Origin: Halococcus saccharolyticus DSM 5350
GTDB lineage: Archaea > Halobacteriota > Halobacteria > Halobacteriales > Halococcaceae
Direction of reading: 5' to 3'
DNA: 64,000 nucleotides
Assembly: GCF_000336915.1 (NCBI RefSeq)
Contig: NZ_AOMD01000021.1
Location: forward strand, 124,001 to 188,000
Shown here one piece after another: positions 35,534-44,488 of this stretch. The notes beneath the pieces were generated by a model that did not search any database, was not told the origin of the DNA, and worked only from the letters and a program-made list of their open reading frames with translations. A program made the translations under genes and the position numbers. The stretch's first letter is position 1. Each line of letters opens with the position of its first letter.

Positions 35534-36427
35534 ATGAGTTGCCCTAGTGTGAGTGTCGTACTTGCCACGTACAATCGAGCGGACGTGCTCGGACGAGCGA
35601 TTCGAAGCGTATTGGCGCAGACGTATTCGGACTTCGAACTCATCGTCATCGACAGTGGGACAGACAACGCCGACGAAATCGTTGCCTCGTTTGATGACCC
35701 GAGAATACGGTATCTGCGACAAAAGCCACAAGGGCTTGGAGCAGCCAGAAATCTCGGTATCGACGTGGCACGGGCCGAGTTAATAGCGTTTCAAGACGAC
35801 GACGACGAATGGCAGCCAACGAAATTAACCAAGCAGGTGGACGCGATCCGAAACGCGCCAGAAAGCGTCGGCGTCGTGTATTCAACGGTCCAGAAGATAC
35901 AGAACGGTCAGCAGTGGTGGGTTCCAAACGAGAACACAACCCAGACGAGCGGAAGTCTCGTCCCCGCACTCTGGCGGCATAACTTTGTCTCACCCCAAAC
36001 GGTTCTCATCAAAAAACGATGCGTGGAGACGGTAGGCGGGTTTGACGAGAGCCTACCCGCACTTGAGGACTGGGAGATGTGGCTCAGAGTCGCGCAGACA
36101 TTTGAATTCGAGCACGTCGATGAAGCCTTGGCGACAGCGCACATCAGCGAGGATAGTATGAGTGTCGATTATGAATCGCTTGCGGTAGCAAGAGACGCCA
36201 TCGTTCGCAAACACCGACACACGTTCGACGAAGAGTCGGTAGCCCGACATCTGTTCTGGTCTGGACATGGGTTCATGAAAACGAACAATGTCGACCAGGG
36301 TCGAAGAAACCTACGAGAAGCACTTTCGGCCGAGTTCCGACCGTTGTATCTCGCCAGTTTTGCCGCCTCAATCTGTGGGCATCGTCTGTACAACCGTCTG
36401 TACAGCATGAGAAAAAGCGTTGGATGA
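35534..36427 (+). CDS. Glycosyltransferase family 2
   Basis: A 297-residue GT-A enzyme: VSVVLATYNRADVLGRAIRS, then QTYSDFELIVIDSGTDN, GLGAARNLGID, and AFQDDDDEWQPTKL, the DxD metal site near residue 94. A conserved PALEDWEMWLRVAQTFEFEH segment near residue 175 contains the probable catalytic Glu-Asp. It resembles the GT2 at 34335-35252 in size and codon use, and both face the flippase gene convergently. Sugar specificity is unknown. Confidence 0.87.
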   Translation: MSCPSVSVVLATYNRADVLGRAIRSVLAQTYSDFELIVIDSGTDNADEIVASFDDPRIRYLRQKPQGLGAARNLGIDVARAELIAFQDDDDEWQPTKLTKQVDAIRNAPESVGVVYSTVQKIQNGQQWWVPNENTTQTSGSLVPALWRHNFVSPQTVLIKKRCVETVGGFDESLPALEDWEMWLRVAQTFEFEHVDEALATAHISEDSMSVDYESLAVARDAIVRKHRHTFDEESVARHLFWSGHGFMKTNNVDQGRRNLREALSAEFRPLYLASFAASICGHRLYNRLYSMRKSVG

Positions 36428-36496
36428 AATACACTCTGTTCAGTTCAGACACCATCGGAAATGTCCTCGTACTGGCTCCACAGCGGGTAACCGCCG

Positions 36497-38056
36497 TCAT
36501 CTGAAGGAGCTGATAACCGTATTGAAAACCGTGCTGATACCAATATCGAACCGTCGCTCTATGCCGACCATGACGAGAGAATAGAGGACGATTCCCACAG
36601 TAACCAGAAACAGGAACTCCACTATCGATGAGCCAATCGCCACGTTCGTTCGGACGAACCACACCCCGATCGCCATCACTGCACTACCAACGGCAGGGTA
36701 CGAAACAACGCGGATGAGTCTGAAGTAGCTTCCCTCGACCTGTCTCACCGCGAGATAGTTGGCTATCGGGCTGGCGACGATCCCGCTCACGACGACCACG
36801 AATGCTGTCCCGGCGATACCCCAGCGATCAGTAGCAGAATAGATCAGTACAACGACAATAGCGAGCTCCAGAACCTGTAGTTTCGTGTTATAATCCGGCC
36901 GTCCAACGGCCTCAAACAATGGGCCAGTCGATGATCCGAGTGAGCGGATAGCGCCCCACAGGGTGAGTATCTGCATCGGCCATACCATGGGCAACCACTG
37001 CTCGCCAAGAAACCCCTGGACGAACACCGGGGCGGTGACGAAAATTCCTGCCGCCATCGGGAACGAGACCATCGTTGTCAGTTGAATCGTTCTGAAATAT
37101 CCCTTCCGGAGCTTCGTGTCATCGGTCTGTAGCTGTGAGTACGCTGGAAACACGACGTTCGAGATCGTATGTGTGATCTCCGTCGCCGGTGCGTTCGAAA
37201 AGCGAAACGCGAGTTGATAAAACCCGAGCACGCTCGCACTGAGAAACCATCCAATGAAAGCATCATCGCCCTGATTGAGCAAAAAAGCAAGAACGCCCGA
37301 GCCCAAAATCCATTTCCCGTAGCCGAGAAGTTCGCGTGCCTGTGCCCTGTCGAACGCTGGCCACGGTCGGTACTCGTGAATCAGATATGACAGAACGATT
37401 GTGACGATATTGCCCGCGAGCCGCCCGAACACGAACGCCCATACACTCCGGAAAATCCACGCTGTAGCGATCGTCACCGCCGCGTTCACGAGTGAGCCAG
37501 TCAGGGTATAAGCGAACTGTTTGTGAAAATCCAGATTCTTCCGGAAATAGATCAACCCTGGATTCCGTAGGCTAGTGAGCAACGACGTGAGCGCGAGCAC
37601 CCTGATGAGATCTGTCGATCGAGGTTCGCCGAAGAACACGGCCGCATACGGGGCCGCGACGTACGCGATACCGACAACGAGAACGCCTCTGATGATCTGC
37701 AAACTCCAAGCGGTGTTCAGATACTCGTTTATATTGCGTTCTTTCCGCTGGATGAGAGCTCTGTCGACACCGAACTCAGAAAACTGCTCCAGAACAGTGA
37801 GAACGAGGAGAGTAATCCCGATGAGACCGATCGCGGCAGGTGAGAGCAAACGGGCGAGGACGATCAGTTTTGCGAGCTGTAGTCCGCGGTCGAAGACGTT
37901 GATCAACGTGACCCAAATACCGCTTTTTACCGTGCGCTCCTTGACCCCTCCTTCCGGAACGAGCGTCCGCTTGACAAAATCCAGCAGTTGGTTGAGCGAC
38001 AATCTATCGAACATCTTGGCGAGAGTGGTAATCAAGGCATCGGTCGTCGAGAGCAC
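36497..38056 (-). CDS. Wzx-like polysaccharide/oligosaccharide flippase
   Basis: A 519-residue membrane protein with about 14 helices of the MOP superfamily. The conserved beginning TVKSGIWVTLINVFDRGLQL, then ARLLSPAAIGLIGI, and EFGVDRALIQRKE near residue 110 match the lipopolysaccharide/teichuronic-acid translocase group (MATE/Wzx-like). It should flip lipid-linked glycans across the membrane. The N-terminal 45 residues precede the core; the ATG at 38014 is an alternative start. Located between the GT2 pair and sugar-nucleotide genes, it is the natural export step of this island. Confidence 0.88.
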   Translation of the reverse strand: MLSTTDALITTLAKMFDRLSLNQLLDFVKRTLVPEGGVKERTVKSGIWVTLINVFDRGLQLAKLIVLARLLSPAAIGLIGITLLVLTVLEQFSEFGVDRALIQRKERNINEYLNTAWSLQIIRGVLVVGIAYVAAPYAAVFFGEPRSTDLIRVLALTSLLTSLRNPGLIYFRKNLDFHKQFAYTLTGSLVNAAVTIATAWIFRSVWAFVFGRLAGNIVTIVLSYLIHEYRPWPAFDRAQARELLGYGKWILGSGVLAFLLNQGDDAFIGWFLSASVLGFYQLAFRFSNAPATEITHTISNVVFPAYSQLQTDDTKLRKGYFRTIQLTTMVSFPMAAGIFVTAPVFVQGFLGEQWLPMVWPMQILTLWGAIRSLGSSTGPLFEAVGRPDYNTKLQVLELAIVVVLIYSATDRWGIAGTAFVVVVSGIVASPIANYLAVRQVEGSYFRLIRVVSYPAVGSAVMAIGVWFVRTNVAIGSSIVEFLFLVTVGIVLYSLVMVGIERRFDIGISTVFNTVISSFR

Positions 38057-38218
38057 AGTCCGAGGATCTTCTCTCGTCTTGGGTTTCCACTAACGACCAG
38101 CGACGGACGTTCTCCAGACTGGGCGGCACCGACCAAGGCAGGTAGTGTGAACATCCCCAGCCGGTAACCTCACACTGGATTGGTGAATCGGATCGTCGAT
38201 ACTGAGCCCATATCTACA

Positions 38219-39274
38219 TCAACGGTCGATGTACCATTCGACGAACTGCTCTAGTCCGGTTTCGAGATCCACTGACGGCGTCCAGTCCAAGTGCTCCTCG
38301 GCTCGGGTGATGTCCGATACGTACACCTTCTGATCACCCTCGCGCCAGTCGTCGAACCCGACGGCCGTCCGCCTGCCTGTCTGTGCCTCCAGCAAATCAA
38401 AGAGTTCGATCAGACTCGTCGTGGTGTGGGGACCACCACCCATGTTGTACACGGCCGGTTTGTCCGTCGGATTCGAGAGGAAGGCGTCGTAGGCTTCGAC
38501 GAGGTCAGTAACGTATAGCGCGTCCCGAACCTGTTTGCCGTCACCGTAGACGGTCAGCGGTTCGTCTTCGAGCGTGCTGATGGCGAAGTGTGCGATCCAT
38601 CCCTGATCTTCGATGCCGAACTGCCGGGGACCGTAGATACAGCTCATCCGGAACGCAGCAGCGTCGATCTCGTTTCGCGCTGCGTAATCCTGCAAGTAGA
38701 GGTCACCGGCGAGCTTCGACGTCCCGTACGGTGTGTGTTCACAGTCATCGATCGACAGCGATTCCGGGATTCCACGTTCGTATTCGGGGTCGTCGTACCA
38801 GTACCGAGTCTCCGCTTCTCGAACCGATATTTCGTTGACGTTCGATCCGTACACCTTATTGGTCGACGCAAAGACGACAGCGGGATCGCTCTCGGCCTTT
38901 CGGGCTGCTTCGAGGACGTTGAACGTCCCCTGGGCGTTCACCTCGAAATCCGTCCGGGGGTCATTGAGCGACGCAGTGACCGCCACCTGGCCGGCCAGAT
39001 GGACGACCGCGTCGTGCCCCTCGACGATCGATTCGATGCGATCGCTGTTCCGGATATCGGCCTCGACGAAATCGATATCCGGGTACCGTTCTCGGAGATA
39101 GTCGTAATTGTACGCCGCCGTGTCGCGGCCCTCCGCTGTCGCTGCGAGCGTGCTGGCCCGCGAGAAATCGTCGAGCACCGTAACCTGAGGTCCCCGGGTC
39201 GCATAGTATTCGGCGACGTGGCTGCCGACGAACCCGGCTCCACCGGTGACGAGAACGCGGTTGATCGCTCCCAT
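38219..39274 (-). CDS. SDR-family epimerase, CDP-paratose 2-epimerase-like
   Basis: A 351-residue extended short-chain dehydrogenase. NAD-binding GGAGFVGS is at residues 11-18, the catalytic stretch is FASTNKVYGSNVNEI (with Thr-Asn-Lys in place of the usual TSEVYG), and YGTSKLAGD supplies the YxxxK pair near residue 178. The TNKVYG form is characteristic of CDP-paratose 2-epimerase (tyvelose epimerase) relatives. The true nucleotide sugar cannot be told from sequence; no other CDP-sugar gene is in the window. It is divergent from rmlC. Confidence 0.85.
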   Translation of the reverse strand: MGAINRVLVTGGAGFVGSHVAEYYATRGPQVTVLDDFSRASTLAATAEGRDTAAYNYDYLRERYPDIDFVEADIRNSDRIESIVEGHDAVVHLAGQVAVTASLNDPRTDFEVNAQGTFNVLEAARKAESDPAVVFASTNKVYGSNVNEISVREAETRYWYDDPEYERGIPESLSIDDCEHTPYGTSKLAGDLYLQDYAARNEIDAAAFRMSCIYGPRQFGIEDQGWIAHFAISTLEDEPLTVYGDGKQVRDALYVTDLVEAYDAFLSNPTDKPAVYNMGGGPHTTTSLIELFDLLEAQTGRRTAVGFDDWREGDQKVYVSDITRAEEHLDWTPSVDLETGLEQFVEWYIDR

Positions 39275-39448
39275 AACTCGTCAACAGTTCCCACAGATAT
39301 ATTCCTATTCATTGTTCTGTCACCACAACCACATACCATCGAAACCGCTCGATCGAAGCGTTCGTTCCCGCCGACGAGGGCTGCAAACCGCGCCGAGCTG
39401 GATGGACCATACGAACGAACGATCGGGACCCCAATAATATAAAAAATA

Positions 39449-39456
39449 TTTAAAAA
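39449..39456 (+). promoter_or_regulatory. AT-rich promoter region of rmlC
   Basis: Positions 39432-39463 are almost entirely A/T (AATATAAAAAATATTTAAAA). The TTTAAAAA part lies about 40 bases before the rmlC ATG. The exact TATA register is ambiguous because the whole stretch could bind TBP. Confidence 0.35.
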
Positions 39457-39491
39457 GAGTTTTATCTATCGATAGCAATTAGTGTATTGTG

Positions 39492-39956
39492 ATGATCGAC
39501 GGAGTCGAGGTGCGCGACCTTCGAGTCAACGCCGACGAGCGTGGCCATCTAGTAGAGGTCTTTCGCGAAGATTGGGAGCTGTACGACCCGGAGCCGGCAA
39601 TGGCCTACTACTCGATGACGTATCCCGGAGTGATCCGGGCGTGGCATCGACACATACGTGGGCAGGTCGATCACTTCACCTGCCCCAGCGGGCGCATCAA
39701 GATCGGAATCTACGACGACCGCGAGGGATCGCCCACTTTCGGCGAGGTCGAGACATACGTCGTCGGCGAACACGAACAACGGCTCGTCAGGATCCCTGGC
39801 GCTTGCTGGCATGGGTTCAAGGCAATCGGCGACACTCCAGCGATACTGATGAACTTCCCGACGAATCTCTACGATTACGACGACCCGGACGAAGAGCGAC
39901 TCCCACACGACACGGATGAGATTCCGCTCGACTGGGAAGCGGATCCGCATGGCTGA
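39492..39956 (+). CDS. rmlC: dTDP-4-dehydrorhamnose 3,5-epimerase-like protein
   Basis: A 154-residue cupin. The active-site region is IRAWHRHIRGQVDHFTCPSG with the catalytic His, and IPGACWHGFKAIGDTPAIL matches the second strand pair of RmlC. It should convert dTDP-4-keto-6-deoxyglucose to the L-lyxo form, third substrate step of dTDP-L-rhamnose synthesis. It is slightly shorter than enterobacterial RmlC (about 180), as usual for archaeal members. GTG 39489 and ATG 39492 are adjacent; I chose the ATG. rmlA follows 16 bases later. Confidence 0.88.
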   Translation: MIDGVEVRDLRVNADERGHLVEVFREDWELYDPEPAMAYYSMTYPGVIRAWHRHIRGQVDHFTCPSGRIKIGIYDDREGSPTFGEVETYVVGEHEQRLVRIPGACWHGFKAIGDTPAILMNFPTNLYDYDDPDEERLPHDTDEIPLDWEADPHG

Positions 39957-39972
39957 ACGAAGGTGACAGACG

Positions 39973-41046
39973 ATGAAGGGACTCATACTTTCAGGCGGGC
40001 AGGGAACGCGGCTGCGACCGATCACGCATACCGGTCCGAAACAGCTCGTGCCGGTGGCGAACAAACCCATTCTCGAATACGCCATTGAAGACCTCCGGGA
40101 GGTCGGCATCACGGAGATCGGCGTTGTACTCGGGAACCTGGGACGGGAGGCGATCCAGTCGTTCTTAGGTGACGGTTCTGCGTTCGGCGTCGACATTACC
40201 TATATCGTACAGGGGAATCCACTGGGACTCGCCCATGCTGCAGGCTGTGCCCGAGATTTCGTTGGTGACGAGGATTTCGTGATGTATCTCGGGGACAACA
40301 TCCTGAAACAGGGGATCGACGAACTGGTGTCGAGCTTCCGGCAAAGCGACCACGCGGCCGGCATCGCGCTCCAGCACGTCGACAACCCACAGCAGTTCGG
40401 CGTCGCCGACGTCACGGCAGACGGACGAGTCGTCCGATTGGTCGAAAAGCCCGACGAACCGCCGAGCGACCTGGCGCTGATCGGGATCTACGTGTTCTCC
40501 CCGGCCATCTTCGACGTGATCGAGCGCCTCTCGCCGTCGTGGCGTGGCGAACTGGAGATCACCGACGCGATCCAGGCCCTGCTCGATGGTGGACACACCA
40601 TCGACTCACACGTGGTTGGCGGCTGGTGGAAGGATACGGGAAAACCGGAGGACGTCTTGGAAGCGAACCGGCTCGTTCTGGAAGACGTTCGACCATCGAT
40701 CGACGGTCGAATCGAGGACGGCGCGGACGTCACCGGTCGCGTCGATCTCGCCGAATCGGCCGTGATCGAAGCGGGAGCGGTCGTTCGCGGTCCGACCACC
40801 ATCGCCGCCAACAGCGTGATCGGGAGCGACACCTACGTAGGCCCGTACACCTCGATCGGCCCGGGGTCGACGATCCGGGCGGCCCACATCGAGAACAGCG
40901 TCGTCATCGGCGAGGCGGAGATCGAGACGCGTGGGACGATCGTCGACAGTCTCATCGGTCGACGAGCTGTCGTCGGGAGCGCGGCGGATCTCCGTCCGGA
41001 AGGCCACCGCCTCGTCGTCGGCGAGAACTCGACACTCAAACTCTAA
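39973..41046 (+). CDS. rmlA: Glucose-1-phosphate thymidylyltransferase, long form
   Basis: A 357-residue nucleotidyltransferase that makes dTDP-glucose from glucose-1-phosphate and dTTP. The signature GGQGTRLRPITHTGPKQLVP spans residues 7-26. The C-terminal third is a left-handed beta-helix of hexapeptide-like repeats (SAVIEAGAVVRGPTTIAANS, then IGSDTYVGPYTSIGPGS), as in the long form common in archaea and actinobacteria. An AGGTGA ribosome site lies 6 bases before the ATG. It is probably cotranscribed with rmlC and the downstream zinc-ribbon gene (2-base gap). Confidence 0.93.
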   Translation: MKGLILSGGQGTRLRPITHTGPKQLVPVANKPILEYAIEDLREVGITEIGVVLGNLGREAIQSFLGDGSAFGVDITYIVQGNPLGLAHAAGCARDFVGDEDFVMYLGDNILKQGIDELVSSFRQSDHAAGIALQHVDNPQQFGVADVTADGRVVRLVEKPDEPPSDLALIGIYVFSPAIFDVIERLSPSWRGELEITDAIQALLDGGHTIDSHVVGGWWKDTGKPEDVLEANRLVLEDVRPSIDGRIEDGADVTGRVDLAESAVIEAGAVVRGPTTIAANSVIGSDTYVGPYTSIGPGSTIRAAHIENSVVIGEAEIETRGTIVDSLIGRRAVVGSAADLRPEGHRLVVGENSTLKL

Positions 41047-41048
41047 CC

Positions 41049-41228
41049 ATGCGTATCATCACCCACACCTGTCCCGACTGTGGAACCGTCGTCGCGGCGA
41101 ACGAACTGGAGTCAACCCGTGTCGAGAAATGTCCCGGGGTGGACTGTGAACACGTGCTCCAGTTCGACGATCTCCCCGAGCACGAGCGACAGCACTTTCT
41201 GGCGAACCGGGACCGATACCGGCTCTGA
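41049..41228 (+). CDS. Small zinc-ribbon protein
   Basis: A 59-residue protein with C8-x2-C11 (HTCPDCGT) and C28-x4-C33 (KCPGVDCEH), a zinc-ribbon arrangement. The ATG lies two bases after the rmlA stop, so it is translated from the same message. I do not know a named family. It could be a small regulator or an accessory factor of the nucleotide-sugar pathway, but nothing beyond the Cys pairs and the operon position supports a role. Confidence 0.72.
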   Translation: MRIITHTCPDCGTVVAANELESTRVEKCPGVDCEHVLQFDDLPEHERQHFLANRDRYRL

Positions 41229-41264
41229 TCGCTGCGAGATGAGCCGTCCTGTGGTATCGTCGTT

Positions 41265-42179
41265 TCAGCTACCATCGTCCGTCCGGTGGAGTCGATCGTC
41301 GAGCGCATCGAGATCGTCGGCGAGCGACGGCTGGTTCCGGCTGAAACGATTCTCGATCTCCCCCACATCGAGACACGTTTGACGGGGACGGCTCGCGGGC
41401 CGATCGACAGCCGTTATGGATGACCGTTCGAGCAGTGTCGCTGGCGCATCCACTCGTTCGCGAATCGCCACACCGAACTCGTACGGCGTCACACAGGACC
41501 GGCACGCGACGTGGTACGTCCCCGTACACCGCTCCCGAAGGAGATCGAGGACGGTCTTGGCCGCCTGGCCCGCGCGAGTCGGCGTGACTCGCTGGTCGGT
41601 GAAGAGCGGAACGGACTCGCCCGCATGGAGTCGGTCCCGGACCCACGCCGGAAAGCCGGCCACTACCCCGGGTGGGTTCGCGCGGCCGATCCCGTAGACG
41701 AACGACAGTCGCACCACCAGAGGTGTGTCGTGTTGCCGTCTCACGGCTTGTTCACCGGCGAGTTTCGACCGGCCGTACTCCTGTATCGGGTTCGGTGTCG
41801 CCGACTCGTCGTACCGGGTATCGGCCCGTCCGTCGAACACGTAGTCCGTCGAGAGGTGGACAAACGGGATCGCGTCCTCCTCACAGACCGCCGCAAGCGC
41901 GCCTGGAGCGTCAGCGTTGACTGTCCGAGCCCGGTCCGGCTCGCGCTCGCACGCATCGACATCGGTCAGTGCGGCACAGTTCACCACCGCATCCGGACTG
42001 GTTCGGCGGACCACCGATCGGACTCGTTTTCGGTTCCGGATGTCGAGCTCGGTGAGCGAGACATCCAGCGTGGGTGGTTCGGAACGATAGGTGCCAGTGA
42101 CCGACCACTCGCGAGCCACGGCTGCCGTCACGACGTTGCTCCCGACCAGGCCACCGGCCCCGAGCACGAGGAGGTGCAT
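41265..42179 (-). CDS. rmlD: dTDP-4-dehydrorhamnose reductase
   Basis: A 304-residue SDR. The NAD(P)-binding motif is GAGGLVGS near residue 7, the second element is NCAALTDVDACE near residue 67, the YxxxK pair is YGRSKLAGE near residue 134, and FVHLSTDYVFDG is the typical RmlD strand. It reduces dTDP-4-keto-L-rhamnose to dTDP-L-rhamnose, the last step. It is divergent from rmlB with a 59-base intergenic region that holds a symmetric TATA element. It faces away from rmlA, so the four rml genes lie in three transcripts. Confidence 0.9.
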   Translation of the reverse strand: MHLLVLGAGGLVGSNVVTAAVAREWSVTGTYRSEPPTLDVSLTELDIRNRKRVRSVVRRTSPDAVVNCAALTDVDACEREPDRARTVNADAPGALAAVCEEDAIPFVHLSTDYVFDGRADTRYDESATPNPIQEYGRSKLAGEQAVRRQHDTPLVVRLSFVYGIGRANPPGVVAGFPAWVRDRLHAGESVPLFTDQRVTPTRAGQAAKTVLDLLRERCTGTYHVACRSCVTPYEFGVAIRERVDAPATLLERSSITAVDRPASRPRQTCLDVGEIENRFSRNQPSLADDLDALDDRLHRTDDGS

Positions 42180-42205
42180 ATTCTGCCGAATTATAGAACA
42201 GGCAA

Positions 42206-42216
42206 TATTATAAATA
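42206..42216. promoter_or_regulatory. Shared symmetric TATA element between rmlD and rmlB
   Basis: TATTATAAATA reads almost the same on the other strand (TATTTATAATA). Its centre is 28 bases from the rmlB ATG (42239) and 32 from the rmlD ATG (42179). Both distances fit leaderless starts, so one TBP site may drive both genes. Confidence 0.5.
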
Positions 42217-42238
42217 CACAGTGTGCGTAGATCGACGC

Positions 42239-43159
42239 ATGCGGATACTCGTCACCGGCGGTGCCGGATTCATCGGTTCGAACTACGTTCACTACCTCAT
42301 CGAAAACACCGATGACACAGTCGTCACGCTGGATGCCCTCACCTATGCTGGTACGAAGGAGAACCTGGAAGCAGTCATCGACCATCCTCGCCACGAGTTC
42401 GTCGAGGGTGATATTCGAGATCGAACACTGGTCACAGAACTGCTCGAAGACATCGATGCCGTCGTCAACTTCGCCGCGGAATCACATGTTGACCGGTCGA
42501 TCCAAAGTTCCGAGCCGTTCGTCACGACGAACGTCCATGGGACGCAGACGCTTCTCGACGCGGCAGTAGAGGGTAATATCGAGCGATTCCTTCAGATATC
42601 GACGGACGAAGTGTACGGACAAGTCCTCGATGGCACCTTCAACGAAGACGACCCGCTCGATCCTCGGAACCCGTACGCAGCGACCAAAGCCGGAGCGGAC
42701 CTCCTCGCCCTGAGCTACGAGACCACCTACGATCTCCCCGTACTCGTCACGCGATCCTCGAACAACTATGGACCTCGACAGCATCCCGAGAAGCTCATTC
42801 CGAAGTTGGTCTCACGGGCCACTGCGGGACAATCGCTTCCCATCTACGGCGACGGATCGAACGTGCGCGAGTGGACGTTTGTCGAGGACAACTGCCGAGC
42901 CATCCATCGTGTTCTCCAGGATGGTACACCAGGTGAAATTTACAACATCGGTAGCGGAGTGGAGATCCCGAACATCGAGGTGGCGAGGCGAGTCCTCGAC
43001 ACCGTCGGTGCTTCCCACGACCTCATCGAGTTCGTCGAGGACCGTCCCGGCCACGATCAGCGGTACGCACTCGACATTCAGAAAGTGTCGGCACTGGGGT
43101 GGGAGCCGCAGTGGTCGTTCGACGAGGGGCTCGAACGAACCATCGATCACTTCGTGTGA
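42239..43159 (+). CDS. rmlB: dTDP-glucose 4,6-dehydratase
   Basis: A 306-residue SDR. GGAGFIGSNYVHYL (residues 7-20), LDALTYAGTKENLE (the dTDP-sugar dehydratase signature), STDEVYGQVLDG near residue 122 and YAATKAGAD near residue 145 are all typical of RmlB. It converts dTDP-glucose to dTDP-4-keto-6-deoxyglucose, the second step of the rhamnose pathway. I chose ATG 42239 (MRILVTGG) over the in-frame ATG at 42221, which lies inside the promoter region. The length is slightly short of bacterial RmlB (about 350). Confidence 0.92.
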   Translation: MRILVTGGAGFIGSNYVHYLIENTDDTVVTLDALTYAGTKENLEAVIDHPRHEFVEGDIRDRTLVTELLEDIDAVVNFAAESHVDRSIQSSEPFVTTNVHGTQTLLDAAVEGNIERFLQISTDEVYGQVLDGTFNEDDPLDPRNPYAATKAGADLLALSYETTYDLPVLVTRSSNNYGPRQHPEKLIPKLVSRATAGQSLPIYGDGSNVREWTFVEDNCRAIHRVLQDGTPGEIYNIGSGVEIPNIEVARRVLDTVGASHDLIEFVEDRPGHDQRYALDIQKVSALGWEPQWSFDEGLERTIDHFV

Positions 43160-43209
43160 GCGGTCACCCCCACTGGGGAACACTGCCGACGGCACCGTCC
43201 ATCGGTCAG

Positions 43210-44364
43210 TCAGGGACAGTAGGTCGTGATCGATTCGGGGTGGGTGCGTGCTCCCACAACGCTCGCGTAGAGCGTCTCGGTACTCTCGGCGATCCGATCC
43301 CACTCGTACTCGTGAGCAGTGTCCCTGCATGCCGTCGCCGACGCGTTCGAACGCGCCCGCCGGATGCCCGCAACGAGTCCGTCGATAGTCCTGTCACAAA
43401 CAGCTCCCGTGACGCCATCGTCGACGAGCTCTTGGGCGGCGTTCTGGGGATGATCGACCGTCACGACCGGCGTGCCACAAGCCAGCGCCTCTAGAACGGA
43501 AATGCCGAACCCCTCTCTGCGGGATGGGGCGACGAAGACTGTCGCGGTCTTCATCAACGAGAGGACGTCGGTGTATCGATCGATCTCTCCGACGATGGTT
43601 ACGTTTTCAGCGAGCCCGAGGCGTGCAACCAGCGATTCTATACGAGCGCGCTCCGGACCGTCGCCGACGATGATACAGTTGACGTCAGACTCAGTTTGTC
43701 TGAGCTGTGCGACCGCTCGTACGAGTACGCCGGCGTTTTTCTCCTCAATCAACCGCCCCACGTAGAGCAGGTCGACCGGCTTGTCGGCGGGTGGAACGGT
43801 CTCGACCTCCGCCACATCGATCCCGTTCGGCACGAGGCTCGCATCCGCAACGCCGAGACGGCGGAGGTCACGAACAGTCCGCCCTGAAACCGCCACATGT
43901 CGGTCGGGAAGCGTTGCAGTCAGCCGTTCGATGACTCTGCCGACCGTTCCCTTCCAGCCGAGATACTCCATCCAGTAGTCATCCCAGACCTCGTGCCACG
44001 TCAGTACTAACGTCGAGCGCCGCAGAACCGACTGGAGTTTACTCGGAAACACCGGAAAGAACGGGAACTCCTGACAGTCGATCACGTCGAATGATTCGTC
44101 CGCAAGCGGCCGCACCAGACGTGCAGTGAAGGCGAGAGCTTCGGTGATCGACCGCCTGCCATCGACGTAGAGATCGGTCGGGGACATAACGCCATGGAGT
44201 GTCACCCCATCGCGAGTCACAACCGCCGGACCATCCCAGTACTTGAGTCCATACCAGTGGATATCGTGGTGGACAGCCAGACGTCGTCCGATTTCCCAGA
44301 CGCGTTTCTGGACGCCGCCGGTCTCCCACGGGAACACGGCGTCATATACGTACGCGATCCTCAT
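43210..44364 (-). CDS. Glycosyltransferase family 4
   Basis: A 384-residue GT-B enzyme. MRIAYVYDAVFPWETGGVQK holds the acceptor glycine loop; the donor domain has LLYVGRLIEEKNAGVLVRAV and IIVGDGPERARIESL; and the E-x7-E motif is SRREGFGISVLEALACGTPV near residue 296. It transfers one sugar of the surface glycan, probably from a nucleotide sugar of this locus. It lies between rmlB (convergent) and the UXS gene (same strand, 124-base gap). Confidence 0.89.
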   Translation of the reverse strand: MRIAYVYDAVFPWETGGVQKRVWEIGRRLAVHHDIHWYGLKYWDGPAVVTRDGVTLHGVMSPTDLYVDGRRSITEALAFTARLVRPLADESFDVIDCQEFPFFPVFPSKLQSVLRRSTLVLTWHEVWDDYWMEYLGWKGTVGRVIERLTATLPDRHVAVSGRTVRDLRRLGVADASLVPNGIDVAEVETVPPADKPVDLLYVGRLIEEKNAGVLVRAVAQLRQTESDVNCIIVGDGPERARIESLVARLGLAENVTIVGEIDRYTDVLSLMKTATVFVAPSRREGFGISVLEALACGTPVVTVDHPQNAAQELVDDGVTGAVCDRTIDGLVAGIRRARSNASATACRDTAHEYEWDRIAESTETLYASVVGARTHPESITTYCP

Positions 44365-44488
44365 CCGTCAGTCACACTCTTCCTTTTCATGGTCGGATAC
44401 ACGGGAACGACGTTCCCACTCCTGTTTTTCGAATGCAGCGGATCGACAACGCGACGTTCGATGGCGATCAGCAACCGACAGGAGTCGA

